Below, piece after piece: positions 46,023-55,968 of a stretch of DNA of 64,000 nt. Origin of the DNA: Poritiphilus sp965212595 (GTDB lineage: Bacteria > Bacteroidota > Bacteroidia > Flavobacteriales > Flavobacteriaceae); the NCBI GenBank assembly GCA_965212595.1, contig CBDBVE010000024.1, positions 248,001 through 312,000 on the forward strand. Direction: 5' to 3'. Each line of letters opens with the position of its first letter. Position 1 is the stretch's first letter. Position numbers and translations under genes: made by a program. The notes below the pieces were generated by a model. That model saw nothing but the letters and a program-made list of their open reading frames with translations, made no database searches and was not told the DNA's origin.

Positions 46023-46148
46023 GGTAACACGAGTTGATTATCCATGTCTGCAACGCAGAGATTATTATTAAAATAGGTGGGTGTATATCCTGGACCTAAA
46101 AAAACAAGGTAATAATAGCTTATAATAAGTCAAACCCATACGGTAGCC

Positions 46149-47066
46149 ATGAATCTAAAAGCAATTCTCAAAAGCTTATATCACCACACGATACTTGGTA
46201 ATGTTGCAAGGTCTATGGTCACCTTTGTAAAGCTTAGGCTAATTCCTGAAAAGCGTTATGTACGTATGAGACATCACAAATTAGTGGGCACCTGGCCAAA
46301 TTTAGATGCTCCGCAAACGTTTAACGAAAAACTGTGTTGGTTAAAGTTATATGACCGAACAGCTTTGCATACCACATGTGCGGATAAGTATGCAGTTAGA
46401 GCACACGTAGCAAATAAGATTGGTGAGAAATATCTAATACCTCTTTATTATCACACCGAAAACCCGGAAGACATCAAAGCTGATAATCTACCAGATACCC
46501 CTTGTATTATAAAGACAAATCACGATAGCGGAGGTGGAATATTTGTACATGACAAAAAGCTTTTGAATTGGGAAGACATCAGAGCTAAACTGGGAACACG
46601 ACTTAAAAGCAGCCACTACTATCAGACAAAAGAATGGCAGTACAAAAATATCAAACCCCTTATTATTGTAGAACAGCTTTTGATGGATGAAGATGGAAAC
46701 ATTCCTCCCGATTTTAAATTTCATGTCTGCAACGGAAAACTGGCTTTTATACAGCTAGATCTAGACCGTTCAACAGATCACAAACGCAATATTTATGACT
46801 CGGATTGGAAACCACTGGACTGTCGTTACATCTATGAAAACGGAACGGAAGTTGAAAAGCCAGAGAAACTTGATGAAATGATTGGGCTTGCCGAAACCAT
46901 CGCTGCAGATTTCCCATTTGCACGTGTGGATTTCTACTTTGTCGGTGGCGATATCTATTTCGGTGAAATTACCTTTCACCCGGAGTCTGGAATTGGGCGC
47001 TTTATCCCCATGGAATGGGATCATAAATTTGGAAAACTTTTACAACTTCCAGGGCTAAAATCATAA
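46149..47066 (+). CDS. TupA-like ATP-grasp amidoligase
   Basis: The protein has 305 residues. Typical segments are RRYVRMRHHKLVG-like KRYVRMRHHKLVGTWPN, PQTFNEKLCWLKLYDR, CADKYAVRAHV, CIIKTNHDSGGG and VEQLLMDEDGNIPPDFKFH, ending ITFHPESGIGRF. This is the TupA-like ATP-grasp family, named for teichuronopeptide synthesis. Members are thought to form amide bonds, attaching amino acids or peptides to uronic acids. With a UDP-GlcA epimerase in the same locus, amidation of a uronic acid in the polymer is reasonable inference. The ATG at 46149 agrees with the family's start. Confidence 0.82.
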   Translation: MNLKAILKSLYHHTILGNVARSMVTFVKLRLIPEKRYVRMRHHKLVGTWPNLDAPQTFNEKLCWLKLYDRTALHTTCADKYAVRAHVANKIGEKYLIPLYYHTENPEDIKADNLPDTPCIIKTNHDSGGGIFVHDKKLLNWEDIRAKLGTRLKSSHYYQTKEWQYKNIKPLIIVEQLLMDEDGNIPPDFKFHVCNGKLAFIQLDLDRSTDHKRNIYDSDWKPLDCRYIYENGTEVEKPEKLDEMIGLAETIAADFPFARVDFYFVGGDIYFGEITFHPESGIGRFIPMEWDHKFGKLLQLPGLKS

Positions 47067-47125
47067 AATCAAGGCTGATAACCAAAAAGGGAGGTTTCCT
47101 TCAACTTTCTATTAATACGCATTCG

Positions 47126-48211
47126 ATGAAAATAGATATCTTAATAAGTAAAATGAGCGACGGAGGAGCGCAACGTGTCGTGAGTATATTGGCCAACTAC
47201 CTCGATGAAAAAGATTACCAAATAAGAATTATCACTTTTCGGGACGGAGACCACTACAAAGTTAATGAGGGTATTGAAAGAATTCGATTGCATAAAAAAC
47301 CATTGATTAACTCTGTGGTTTTTAGTGGATTTTTCAGCCTGTTATCCTTCTATTGGAAAAAGAGCAATAGACCAGATGTTCTTAATTCACATATCGATTT
47401 GCTAGGCTACCTTAGCATTCCTATTGCAAAAATCTTTGGCTTAAAAATTATCGTTTCTGAACACAATAATTACTTATCGAGCTATACCTATGCGGAGCGC
47501 TTTCTATGGACGTTCTTTTATCCGCTGGTTAACGCGGTTACCATTCTAACAAGTTTCGATTTAGAATACTTTTCAAGAAAGAACAAGAATGTGCATATAA
47601 TGCCCAATCCATGCTCATTTGAATTGGCTACCAATACTGACCACAATAAGCCAGAAATAAAGGAGGTTTTGGCAATCGGTCAACTAAACCGCTATCACCA
47701 TAAAGGCTTTGATAACTTACTGGACATTGCAAAAGAAGTACTGAACATACATCCTGATTGGACTTTTAAAGTAGTTGGTGCAGGAGATAAGGGGGCCGAA
47801 TTTCTAAAGGCTAAGGCAAAGGGTATGCGTATTGAAAATTCAGTCATATTTACCGGATATCAAAGCAATATAAAAGAATTGCTCAGCCAGACAGACATTT
47901 TTATTCTACCGTCTCGCTTTGAAGGCCTGCCGATGACTCTGTTAGAGGCCATGTCTCAGGGAACTCCGTGTATCGCATATAATTGTGTTTCGGGGCCCTC
48001 AGATATTATCTCCAATGGAGAAAATGGCCTTCTCATTGAAAACCAGAATAAAGAAGCTATGGTAAATGGGCTGCTAACGCTGATTGAAGATGCTGGTTTG
48101 AGGCGAAAATTTAGAAAAAATGCCCCTCCCTCTCTCGAAAAATTTTCAATCGATAAGGTAGGACAAAAATGGGAAAAGTTGCTTAACGCGGTAGCGAGTA
48201 AAAACAAATAA
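47126..48211 (+). CDS. Family 4-type glycosyltransferase
   Basis: The protein has 361 residues in a GT-B fold. The start, ILISKMSDGGAQRVVSILAN, is close to the GT4 gene at 42283. The donor domain has AIGQLNRYHHKGFDNLL and LPSRFEGLPMTLLEAMSQG (E-x7-E), then GPSDIISNGENGLLI. It probably adds one sugar of the repeat unit. The gene lies 59 bp after the TupA-like gene, so they may be co-transcribed. The sugar specificity is unknown. Confidence 0.9.
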   Translation: MKIDILISKMSDGGAQRVVSILANYLDEKDYQIRIITFRDGDHYKVNEGIERIRLHKKPLINSVVFSGFFSLLSFYWKKSNRPDVLNSHIDLLGYLSIPIAKIFGLKIIVSEHNNYLSSYTYAERFLWTFFYPLVNAVTILTSFDLEYFSRKNKNVHIMPNPCSFELATNTDHNKPEIKEVLAIGQLNRYHHKGFDNLLDIAKEVLNIHPDWTFKVVGAGDKGAEFLKAKAKGMRIENSVIFTGYQSNIKELLSQTDIFILPSRFEGLPMTLLEAMSQGTPCIAYNCVSGPSDIISNGENGLLIENQNKEAMVNGLLTLIEDAGLRRKFRKNAPPSLEKFSIDKVGQKWEKLLNAVASKNK

Positions 48212-48384
48212 AACAAAAGTCTTCTTCTTTGGGATAAACCCCCAATAAGACTTCCAAAAAATCATATCAAAAAACTGCTTAAGAATTATATCATTTTTGT
48301 TAATCTTTCGTTTACTAGCATGAAGCATCCTTTTACGGCTGCGCCTGCGTATATTTTTTAATCAACAGGACTAAATAAAAAACC

Positions 48385-49182
48385 ATGATCAAAAACCTGG
48401 AACTAACAATAGAAGCCGCTGTAGAAGCCGGAAAGGCAATACTTGAAATTTACGAATTGCCAGACGTAGGGGTTACCCAAAAAGGAGATAATTCTCCTCT
48501 GACCCTTGCCGATAGCGCTTCTAATGACGTTATCAATTCATATCTGGAACAAACAGAATTCCCTATCATAAGTGAGGAAAATAAACAATTGGAGTACGGC
48601 ACACGTAAGAATTGGAAGACCTGTTGGATTGTAGACCCTTTAGACGGTACTAAGGAATTCATCAAAAAAAATGGAGAGTTTACCGTAAATATTGCGCTTT
48701 GTGAAGAGGGAAGCCCTATCTTTGGGGTCATTTATGTCCCAGTGAGCAGGGAGTTGTATTATGCCGATGTTTCGTCGGGAAAATCGTACAAAACAACCTT
48801 GAATGAGGGGCATGAAATTACAAATGGCTTGTTTAGCGATTCAGACAGAATAAAGCCTGCAGAGGTAAATGAAAGCGTATTGAGAGTGGTGGGAAGCAGA
48901 TCGCACATGAACGATGATACTTTGGCTTTTATAGATTCTGTTAAGGACCGTTATGAAGACGTTGAAATTGTTTCAAAGGGGAGTTCGCTTAAATTCTGTC
49001 TTGTTGCAGAGGGAAAAGCGGATGTTTATCCGAGATTTGCTCCGACAATGGAGTGGGATACGGCAGCCGGACATGCGATATGCAAAGCTGTAGGCTTAAA
49101 GGTTACCTCCCAAGAAACAAAAGAAGAGTTGGAATACAATAAAGAGGATCTATTAAATCCTTATTTTCTTATTAGCAGCTAA
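48385..49182 (+). CDS. cysQ: 3'(2'),5'-bisphosphate nucleotidase
   Basis: The protein has 265 residues of the inositol monophosphatase superfamily. SEEN (63-66), WIVDPLDGTKEFIKKNGEF (DPLDGT at 84-89) and EWDTAAGHAI are the metal-binding motifs. CysQ removes the 3'-phosphate of PAP, the by-product of every PAPS-dependent sulfotransferase, so here it should relieve product inhibition. It is the first gene of a cysQ-DUF2061-cysC-cysD-cysN run; its stop overlaps the next start (TAATG). CATTTTTG in the leader at about 48291-48298 is a weak -7 candidate. Confidence 0.93.
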   Translation: MIKNLELTIEAAVEAGKAILEIYELPDVGVTQKGDNSPLTLADSASNDVINSYLEQTEFPIISEENKQLEYGTRKNWKTCWIVDPLDGTKEFIKKNGEFTVNIALCEEGSPIFGVIYVPVSRELYYADVSSGKSYKTTLNEGHEITNGLFSDSDRIKPAEVNESVLRVVGSRSHMNDDTLAFIDSVKDRYEDVEIVSKGSSLKFCLVAEGKADVYPRFAPTMEWDTAAGHAICKAVGLKVTSQETKEELEYNKEDLLNPYFLISS

Positions 49183-49625
49183 TGGGTGACATTTCATATA
49201 AAAGACATTTAGCCAAAACCTTTACCTGGCGGGCCGTTGGAACCATGGATACCATTCTAATCTCATGGATCATAACGGGCAACCCGTTTACAGGTCTAAA
49301 AATTGGTTTCTCGGAAGTAGTGACCAAAATGATCCTGTACTACTTGCATGAGAGGCTTTGGTTTAGAATCGCAATCCCAGAAAGCAGGAAAAGGCACGTT
49401 ATTAAAACTTTTTCCTGGCGCTTTATAGGCACTCTAGATACGGTATTGCTCTCGTGGTTTATTTCTGGAGACCCTTTAATAGGGCTAAAGATTGGAGCTG
49501 TAGAGGTTGTTTCTAAGATGATTTTATACTACCTGCACGAAAGGGCATGGTATCGCATTGATTTCGGTCTAATACGAAGAAAGCTTCGTAGAGGAGGTAC
49601 CAAGAAAGTGCAAGCGCAGAAATAA
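49182..49625 (+). CDS. Tandem DUF2061 membrane protein
   Basis: The protein has 147 residues. Two copies of the DUF2061 repeat occur: KRHLAKTFTWRAVGTMDT...HERLWFRI (about 5-63) and KRHVIKTFSWRFIGTLDT...HERAWYRI (about 68-126). Each has one or two membrane helices and the conserved Trp-Arg. The last 20 residues are basic. DUF2061 has no firm function. Its position between cysQ and cysC, sharing the TAATG start, ties it to sulfate activation; a role in sulfate uptake or in membrane placement of the enzymes is a guess. Confidence 0.85.
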   Translation: MGDISYKRHLAKTFTWRAVGTMDTILISWIITGNPFTGLKIGFSEVVTKMILYYLHERLWFRIAIPESRKRHVIKTFSWRFIGTLDTVLLSWFISGDPLIGLKIGAVEVVSKMILYYLHERAWYRIDFGLIRRKLRRGGTKKVQAQK

Positions 49626-49691
49626 TGAGATGTCGCACATATGATATAACAACCAAAACGGATAACTTTTATTGAAGTTTAAGAGATTGAT

Positions 49692-50285
49692 ATGAGCAAA
49701 AACATCATACCCCATGATTACAAGATTAGCCGAGAAGAAAGACGGAAGGCCCACGGCCATAATTCTTTCCTTGTTTTTTTTACCGGCCTTTCTGGCTCTG
49801 GTAAGTCTACGGTAGCCAATGCTCTTGAGCAAAAACTCTACGAGCAAAATATACATACTTACGTTCTCGATGGTGACAATGTAAGAAGGGGTATTAACAG
49901 AAACCTTTCATTTAGTCCGGAAGACCGATCAGAGAACATCAGAAGAATTGGCGAAATTTCAAAATTGTTTGTCGACGCTGGACTTGTAGTCCTGGCGGCC
50001 TTCGTTGCCCCATATGAAAAGGATAGAACTGATATTCGCGACCTTGTTGGCGTAGAAAATTATGTGGAGGTTTTTGTAAACACCAGTCTGGAGGTTTGCG
50101 AAGCCAGAGACGTTAAAGGCCTTTATGCAAAAGCGCGAAAAGGGGAGATTAAAAATATGACGGGAATTTCCGCACCCTATGAAGAACCGAGAAACCCTAC
50201 AGTGGAGGTTACACACGAGCATTCTATTGAAGAAGCAGTTGAAATTATATATCGTACCATTGAAAATAAATTAAGAAATCAATAA
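49692..50285 (+). CDS. cysC: Adenylylsulfate (APS) kinase
   Basis: The protein has 197 residues. The P loop is GLSGSGKST (32-40), followed by VLDGDNVRRGINRNLSFS and the signature AFVAPYEKDR. It phosphorylates APS to PAPS, the sulfate donor of the locus's sulfotransferases. It is a stand-alone kinase, not fused to CysN. It ends 7 bp before cysD. The preceding DUF2061 gene is 66 bp away. Confidence 0.95.
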   Translation: MSKNIIPHDYKISREERRKAHGHNSFLVFFTGLSGSGKSTVANALEQKLYEQNIHTYVLDGDNVRRGINRNLSFSPEDRSENIRRIGEISKLFVDAGLVVLAAFVAPYEKDRTDIRDLVGVENYVEVFVNTSLEVCEARDVKGLYAKARKGEIKNMTGISAPYEEPRNPTVEVTHEHSIEEAVEIIYRTIENKLRNQ

Positions 50286-50292
50286 ATAAAAA

Positions 50293-51198
50293 ATGAGCAG
50301 ATACTATCTGAATTATCTGGATGAATTAGAGTCTGAAGCAATTTATGTTTTGAGAGAAGTTTGGGCTCAGTTTCAAAATCCGGTAATCTTGTTTTCCGGA
50401 GGAAAAGACTCCATTGTAGTCACCCATTTGGCCAAAAAGGCGTTTCAACCCAGCAAAATACCATTTGCCCTAATGCACGTGGATACGGGACACAATTTTC
50501 CTGAAACGATAAAATTTCGTGACGACCTGATCAACGATCTGGATGCCAGACTTATCGTGGGCTCCGTACAGGAGTCTATTGACCAAGGTAGGGTTGCCGA
50601 AGAAAAGGGAAAAAACGCAACACGTAATGCCCTTCAAATCACTACTTTATTAGATGCTATAGAGTCTAATAAAGTAGACTGCGCCATTGGTGGCGGACGA
50701 AGAGATGAAGAAAAGGCGAGAGCTAAAGAGCGTTTCTTTTCGCATCGTGATGACTTTGGGCAGTGGGATCCAAAAAATCAGCGGCCTGAGCTTTGGAATA
50801 TTTTTAACGGAAAGTATTTTGAAGGAGAGCATTTTCGAGTATTTCCTATTAGTAACTGGACCGAAATGGATGTCTGGAACTATATCAACAGAGAACAAAT
50901 TGAAATTCCCTCACTCTACCTCGCGCATGAAAGAGAAGTGGTTTGGCGAAACGATTCCTGGATTCCAAATTCAGAATTCCTGATCCTGGATGACAGGGAG
51001 AAAATAGAAACCAGGAAAATTCGATTCAGAACCCTGGGTGATATTACCATCACCGGAGGAATAGAATCTGATGCCGATACTCTTGAAAAAATTGTTCAGG
51101 AAGTGTCTGCCATGCGTAAGACAGAACGTGGAAACCGTACGGATGACAAGCGTTCAGAAACGGCAATGGAAGATCGAAAAAAACAAGGATATTTTTAG
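50293..51198 (+). CDS. cysD: Sulfate adenylyltransferase subunit 2 (ATP sulfurylase)
   Basis: The protein has 301 residues, full length. It has the PP-loop pyrophosphatase motif FSGGKDS (34-40), MHVDTGHNFPET, and RRDEEKARAKER. With CysN it forms APS from ATP and sulfate in the cytoplasm. It is placed between cysC and cysN with 7- and 21-bp gaps, a standard operon order. Confidence 0.96.
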   Translation: MSRYYLNYLDELESEAIYVLREVWAQFQNPVILFSGGKDSIVVTHLAKKAFQPSKIPFALMHVDTGHNFPETIKFRDDLINDLDARLIVGSVQESIDQGRVAEEKGKNATRNALQITTLLDAIESNKVDCAIGGGRRDEEKARAKERFFSHRDDFGQWDPKNQRPELWNIFNGKYFEGEHFRVFPISNWTEMDVWNYINREQIEIPSLYLAHEREVVWRNDSWIPNSEFLILDDREKIETRKIRFRTLGDITITGGIESDADTLEKIVQEVSAMRKTERGNRTDDKRSETAMEDRKKQGYF

Positions 51199-51219
51199 AA
51201 AAGAAACCACAGCATACCC

Positions 51220-52476
51220 ATGGAAATAAGCAGTAATCAATTATTAAGATTCACCACGGCCGGTAGTGTAGACGATGGAAAAAGTACGCTAATAGGTCGA
51301 CTATTATACGACTCAAAATCTATTTTTGAAGACCAACTAGAGGCCATAGAGAGTACAAGTCAGAAAAAAGGACATGCAGGTGTAGATCTCGCATTGTTCA
51401 CCGACGGTTTAAGGGACGAAAGAGAACAGGGGATTACCATTGACGTGGCCTACCGCTACTTTACCACCCCAAAACGAAAGTTCATTATTGCAGATACTCC
51501 CGGACATATTCAATATACTAGGAATATGGTAACCGGCGCTTCAACTGCCAATGCAGCAATTATTCTCGTAGATGCAAGGCATGGCGTTATAGAGCAAACG
51601 AAGCGTCATGCTTTTATCGCCTCCCTGCTCCAAATACCACATGTCATTGTTTGTATTAACAAAATGGACCTGGTAGACTTTGAAGAAGAAGCATATAACA
51701 CGGTATTAAAGCAATTTGAAGAGTTTTCTTCAAAACTATTGGTTCGCGACGTTCAGTTTATCCCGATAAGCGCTTTGCTCGGGGATAATGTGGTAAATCG
51801 TTCCGAAAATATGGGCTGGTATCAGGGGGCTCCCCTACTCCATACCTTAGAAACTATGCACATTAGCAGCGATATTAATAAAGTCGACGCCAGATTTCCG
51901 GTTCAGACGGTTTTACGCCCTCAAAGTGCAGAGTTTATAGATTATAGAGGCTACGCCGGTCGCGTTGCAAGTGGTGTTTTCCGAAAAGGTGACGAGATCA
52001 CTGTGCTACCTTCAGGTTTTAGCTCTAAGATAAAGAGTATTGACGGTCCTAAAGGTGAATTGGATGAGGCTTTCGCCCCACAGTCGGTTTCTATAACGCT
52101 AGAAGATGATATCGATATCAGCAGGGGTGATATGCTGGTGCGTTCTAACAACCAGCCTGAATCTTCTCAAGACATTGAAGTAATGTTGTGCTGGCTAAAT
52201 AACAGTCCGGCAAAGCCCAGGGCCAAATACACGATCAGACATACTTCTAACGATCAAAAGGCCATGATAAAAGAGGTTATCTATAAAATAGACATCAATA
52301 CTCTTGGCAGGTCTGAAAAGGATATCGAGCTAAATATGAACGACATAGGAAAAGTGAAGATCCGAACAACCAAACCACTAATGATCGACTCCTATAGAGA
52401 AAACCGCACTACAGGTAGTATTATTTTAATTGATGATGCAACCAATGAAACCGTGGCGGCTGGCATGATCGTTTAA
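51220..52476 (+). CDS. cysN: Sulfate adenylyltransferase GTPase subunit 1
   Basis: The protein has 418 residues. The G domain has AGSVDDGKST (G1), DTPGHIQY (G3) and NKMD (G4), with REQGITIDVAYRYF as switch I. Elongation-factor-like beta-barrels follow. GTP hydrolysis drives APS formation by CysD. There is no C-terminal APS kinase fusion, in line with the separate cysC. No cysH, sulfite reductase or cysteine synthase gene is nearby, so the set appears dedicated to PAPS for sulfation. Confidence 0.96.
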   Translation: MEISSNQLLRFTTAGSVDDGKSTLIGRLLYDSKSIFEDQLEAIESTSQKKGHAGVDLALFTDGLRDEREQGITIDVAYRYFTTPKRKFIIADTPGHIQYTRNMVTGASTANAAIILVDARHGVIEQTKRHAFIASLLQIPHVIVCINKMDLVDFEEEAYNTVLKQFEEFSSKLLVRDVQFIPISALLGDNVVNRSENMGWYQGAPLLHTLETMHISSDINKVDARFPVQTVLRPQSAEFIDYRGYAGRVASGVFRKGDEITVLPSGFSSKIKSIDGPKGELDEAFAPQSVSITLEDDIDISRGDMLVRSNNQPESSQDIEVMLCWLNNSPAKPRAKYTIRHTSNDQKAMIKEVIYKIDINTLGRSEKDIELNMNDIGKVKIRTTKPLMIDSYRENRTTGSIILIDDATNETVAAGMIV

Positions 52477-52564
52477 CAAACGGCCAAAAGATATTTAAAA
52501 TTAATCTCTTATTGGAAATCACGGTAATAAGGAATACTGTGCTATCCTATAAACACATAGACAT

Positions 52565-53491
52565 ATGGCTTTGCAGGAAGACCAGCATACGAAACTTAGA
52601 AAACCAATAATTTTTATTGGCAACCCACGATCGGGGACCTCAGTAATATCTGAAATTGTAATGAGACATAAGGATATTGGATATCCCTCACATTACCAAA
52701 ATGGCTTTCCGAGAAACACCAATATTAATTATTTCAGGCGACTTTTCGACAATCGCTTTTGGAGAATTCAGGGTCAAAAAAAGCAACTGAATAAGGTAAA
52801 TCTTATAAATAGATTTACATTCAGAACCGGAGAAAACTACCCCATGTGGAGAGCCATAGTAGAGGAGCATATAGACTTTGGAAGGGATTTTCTCTTGGAG
52901 ACAAAGGCCGGTGAAGAAAACGTTAAATTTCTGAGGAAATTTTTTAACAATATTGTTAGAAAACAAGGTAAAGAGCGACTTGCTTTTAAAATTACCGGAC
53001 CTTCAAGAGTTGAATATTTGTTGAGCATTTTTCCTGATGCTCAGTTTGTTCGAATCCATAGGAAACCAATTCCTACCATAAGTTCGCTTTTAAGGGTGAA
53101 CTTTTGGAAAGACCTCGGATACAATAAGTTATGGTGGGTTGGTGCCTATACGAAAGAAGAAGAAGAATGGGCATTGAAACATAAAAATGATCCTGTTGCC
53201 TTAACGGCCTTTCAAACTAAAAAAATTACCGAAGAAACAGATAAAGAGCTTCAGAAGCTGGGCCCTACGGTCTTAGACATACAATATTCAGATTTTGTAA
53301 AAGATCCTGAGGCTATTATTCGCACTATCCTGGAGTACTCAGGATTGTCACAGGATAAGGCTTGTTTTGACTATTTTAAGGAGAACAAGATTTACAACCA
53401 GAACAAGAAGAATGAGGATTATTTTGAACCGAAAGACCTGGACACCATTGACCGTATTTATAATACCGAAACGATATTGGAACACGACTGA
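52565..53491 (+). CDS. Sulfotransferase family protein
   Basis: The protein has 308 residues. IIFIGNPRSGTSVISEI (15-31) is the PAPS 5'-phosphosulfate loop and FVRIHRKPIPTISSLL the 3'-phosphate motif, with VLDIQYSDFVKDP late. It has no signal peptide or membrane helix. It sits 88 bp after cysN on the same strand, directly downstream of the PAPS supply genes, and may be on their transcript. Its sugar target is not known. Confidence 0.86.
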   Translation: MALQEDQHTKLRKPIIFIGNPRSGTSVISEIVMRHKDIGYPSHYQNGFPRNTNINYFRRLFDNRFWRIQGQKKQLNKVNLINRFTFRTGENYPMWRAIVEEHIDFGRDFLLETKAGEENVKFLRKFFNNIVRKQGKERLAFKITGPSRVEYLLSIFPDAQFVRIHRKPIPTISSLLRVNFWKDLGYNKLWWVGAYTKEEEEWALKHKNDPVALTAFQTKKITEETDKELQKLGPTVLDIQYSDFVKDPEAIIRTILEYSGLSQDKACFDYFKENKIYNQNKKNEDYFEPKDLDTIDRIYNTETILEHD

Positions 53492-53557
53492 GCCTTAAGC
53501 CCATAACCGTTTATTCCGCAGCCATAAGGCATTTGTGCGCAAGTCTTACATTCTCAG

Positions 53558-54664
53558 ATGAAACCTCTTAAAATACTTCAGGTGATTAATTCGCTCCCCT
53601 CTGCGGGAGCAGAAAAACTTGTTGTTGAAACCTCTAAGCGCTTTGTACAACATGGGCATAAAGTATCTCTCGTTTTGCTCAACCCGGAAACTACTCAGCT
53701 TTATAAAGAAATGCTGGAGCACCCTGAGATTGAGCTATTTATAATGAGTGACAGTCTCAGCATATACAATCCGCTCCAAATTAGGAAAATTTCAAGGCAT
53801 CTAAAAAAATACAATTATGACATTGTACATGTTCATCTCTTTCCGTCTTTTTATTGGACTGCCTTAGCCAAAAAATCTGCAGGTACAACCAAATTCGTCC
53901 ATACAGAACACAATACCAACAATAGACGGATGAATAATGCTTTTTATGGTAAAGTAGATCGCCATATTTACAAACGTTATGACTGCCATATAGCTATTTC
54001 GAAGACTGTAAGGGAAAACCTGGAGAAGCATATTGACACAAATAGCAACACTATTGCCACCATCTATAATGGCATTGATCTGGAGGCCATTAACAAGGCA
54101 GAAGCCTATTCTAAAAAGGAATTAGGTTTGGAAGAAAACGATCTGTTAATTCTGCAGGTTTCGGCCTTCAGACCTCAAAAAAATCAATCCACACTTATCG
54201 AATCATTGAGCAAACTTGACAAAAATGTTCATGTTTTTTTTGCTGGCGATGGCGTGCTAAAGGAAAAATGTCAGGAACTCGCCAGAGATCTTGACCTAAC
54301 AGACCGGGTACATTTTCTAGGAGTCAGAAACGACATCCCAAGACTTTTAAAAACTGCAGACATTGTGGTTCTCTCCTCGCATTATGAAGGGCTGTCATTA
54401 TCTAGTGTCGAAGGCCTGGCTTCGGGGAAACCATTTGTGGCCTCAGATGTCCCCGGACTTACTGAAGTTGTAAAAAACGCAGGGATTCTTTTCCCTGACA
54501 ATGATGCAACAGCACTGGCCAAAGCATTGGAAAAGTTGATTAAAGACCCTGAGCACTACCAAGAAACGGTACAAAAATGCAGAGAGCGATCCAAGATGTA
54601 TGATATGAAGATAATGGTATCGAGCTATTTGGATCTCTATATGAAATTGTTAAACAGATCGTAG
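53558..54664 (+). CDS. Family 4-type glycosyltransferase
   Basis: The protein has 368 residues in a GT-B fold. N-terminal domain: ILQVINSLPSAGAEKLVVET, HTEHNTNNRRM. Donor domain: QVSAFRPQKNQSTLIESL, VVLSSHYEGLSLSSVEGLASG and VKNAGILFPDNDATALA. The E-x7-E pair is present as EGLSLSSVE. It is a cytoplasmic, membrane-associated enzyme adding one sugar to the lipid-linked unit. It follows the sulfotransferase by 66 bp. Confidence 0.9.
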   Translation: MKPLKILQVINSLPSAGAEKLVVETSKRFVQHGHKVSLVLLNPETTQLYKEMLEHPEIELFIMSDSLSIYNPLQIRKISRHLKKYNYDIVHVHLFPSFYWTALAKKSAGTTKFVHTEHNTNNRRMNNAFYGKVDRHIYKRYDCHIAISKTVRENLEKHIDTNSNTIATIYNGIDLEAINKAEAYSKKELGLEENDLLILQVSAFRPQKNQSTLIESLSKLDKNVHVFFAGDGVLKEKCQELARDLDLTDRVHFLGVRNDIPRLLKTADIVVLSSHYEGLSLSSVEGLASGKPFVASDVPGLTEVVKNAGILFPDNDATALAKALEKLIKDPEHYQETVQKCRERSKMYDMKIMVSSYLDLYMKLLNRS

Positions 54665-54695
54665 TTATGATCTAGAAATTTCCTTAATTCAGTTA

Positions 54696-55862
54696 ATGAA
54701 GAAAAAGCTAATCCGTATTACGACAGTACCCTATTCTCTGGGAAGCCTATTAAAAGGGCAGCTTAAGTATATGTCTAACGATTATGAGGTAATTGGGATT
54801 GCTTCTTCTGAACCAAAAGGAGATCTCGAGAGAGCGGCAGCATCACAAAATGCCAGGGGGATCCCTATTAAAATGACGCGTAAGATTACGCCGTTTCAAG
54901 ATCTTAGGTCGCTAATAAGCTTATACCGGGTATTGCGGCATGAAAAACCTTTTTTTGTACATACACATACGCCCAAGGCGGGTCTTATAGGAATGCTGGC
55001 GGCTTTTTTCGCCAGGGTTCCACACCGTTTACACGACATTGCCGGGCTTCCTCTTCTGGAAGCAACCGGCCTTAAAAAAAAGATTCTGGTTTGGGTTGAG
55101 AAGTTAACCTATGCCTGTGCCACACGGGTGTATCCCAATTCCAGGGGGATCCATAAAATAGTAGTTGAGAATAAGTTTGCAAGGCCTGAAAAGTTCAAGG
55201 TTTTAGACAAGATAAGTTCCAACGGTGTGGATACCACCAGATTCAACAGGGAATTGTTTAAAGCAGAGGAACTTTCCCAGCTTAGGGCCTCACTGGGCAT
55301 AGCATCTGACGATTTCGTCTGTATTTTTATAGGAAGGCTCGTAAAAGATAAGGGGATTAATGAGCTGGTAAGTGCATTTCAAAAGCTTTCCCAAAAACGA
55401 GCCAAACTAAAATTGCTTTTGGTTGGTATGTTTGAGAAGGACCTAGACCCTTTGCATCCATCCACCATGCAAGGCATTGAAAATAACCCTTCTATTATTT
55501 CGGCAGGCACTCAGGATGACGTAAGGCCTTATTTGGCTATCGCAGATTTATTGGTATTTCCCAGTTATCGGGAAGGTTTTCCTAATGTGCCATTGGAAGC
55601 CGGCGCAATGGGGCTGCCTTCTGTTGTAACGAATATTAACGGATGTAATGAAATTGTCGAAGAAGGAGAAAATGGCCTCATTGTTCCTCCCAAAGATGAG
55701 GCTGCGCTTGCAAGCGCCGTAGAACGATGCTTAGACGATCCTGCCCTGTTAGAGAAGTTGTCTGGCAATGCGAGAGAATTGATCTCAAGCCGTTTCGAAC
55801 AAAAAGGTATTTGGGTTGAAATTTTGAAAGAGTATAGGGAACTGGAGGCGTCTTCGAGCTGA
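54696..55862 (+). CDS. Family 4-type glycosyltransferase
   Basis: The protein has 388 residues. HTHTPKAGLIGMLAAFFARV and HDIAGLPLLEATGLKKKI mark the CapM/PglA-like subgroup, in which the enzyme often acts early, next to the initiating sugar transferase. FPSYREGFPNVPLEAGAMG carries the E-x7-E motif. The gene encoding the PglC-like initiating transferase is 106 bp downstream. A role as the second sugar transferase (PglA-like, acting on the diamino sugar) is inferred from this pairing. Confidence 0.9.
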   Translation: MKKKLIRITTVPYSLGSLLKGQLKYMSNDYEVIGIASSEPKGDLERAAASQNARGIPIKMTRKITPFQDLRSLISLYRVLRHEKPFFVHTHTPKAGLIGMLAAFFARVPHRLHDIAGLPLLEATGLKKKILVWVEKLTYACATRVYPNSRGIHKIVVENKFARPEKFKVLDKISSNGVDTTRFNRELFKAEELSQLRASLGIASDDFVCIFIGRLVKDKGINELVSAFQKLSQKRAKLKLLLVGMFEKDLDPLHPSTMQGIENNPSIISAGTQDDVRPYLAIADLLVFPSYREGFPNVPLEAGAMGLPSVVTNINGCNEIVEEGENGLIVPPKDEAALASAVERCLDDPALLEKLSGNARELISSRFEQKGIWVEILKEYRELEASSS

Positions 55863-55968
55863 ATTAAGAGGAAACTTTGACTTAATCAAATTTTCAGGCC
55901 TTTTGTCCATAAAATCAATAGCTTTCAAAAAATATAGGCTTATTTTGTAGTGTAAAGTGTAGGTAAAA

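Noticed and set aside
48217..48253. Hairpin after the second GT4 gene as a terminator
   Set aside because: AAGTCTT/AAGACTT and TTGGG/CCCAA arms can pair, but no T tract follows on the plus strand.
48385..52476. cys genes as a cysteine-synthesis (sulfate assimilation) operon
   Set aside because: No cysH, cysI/J or cysteine synthase is nearby, while sulfotransferases are abundant.
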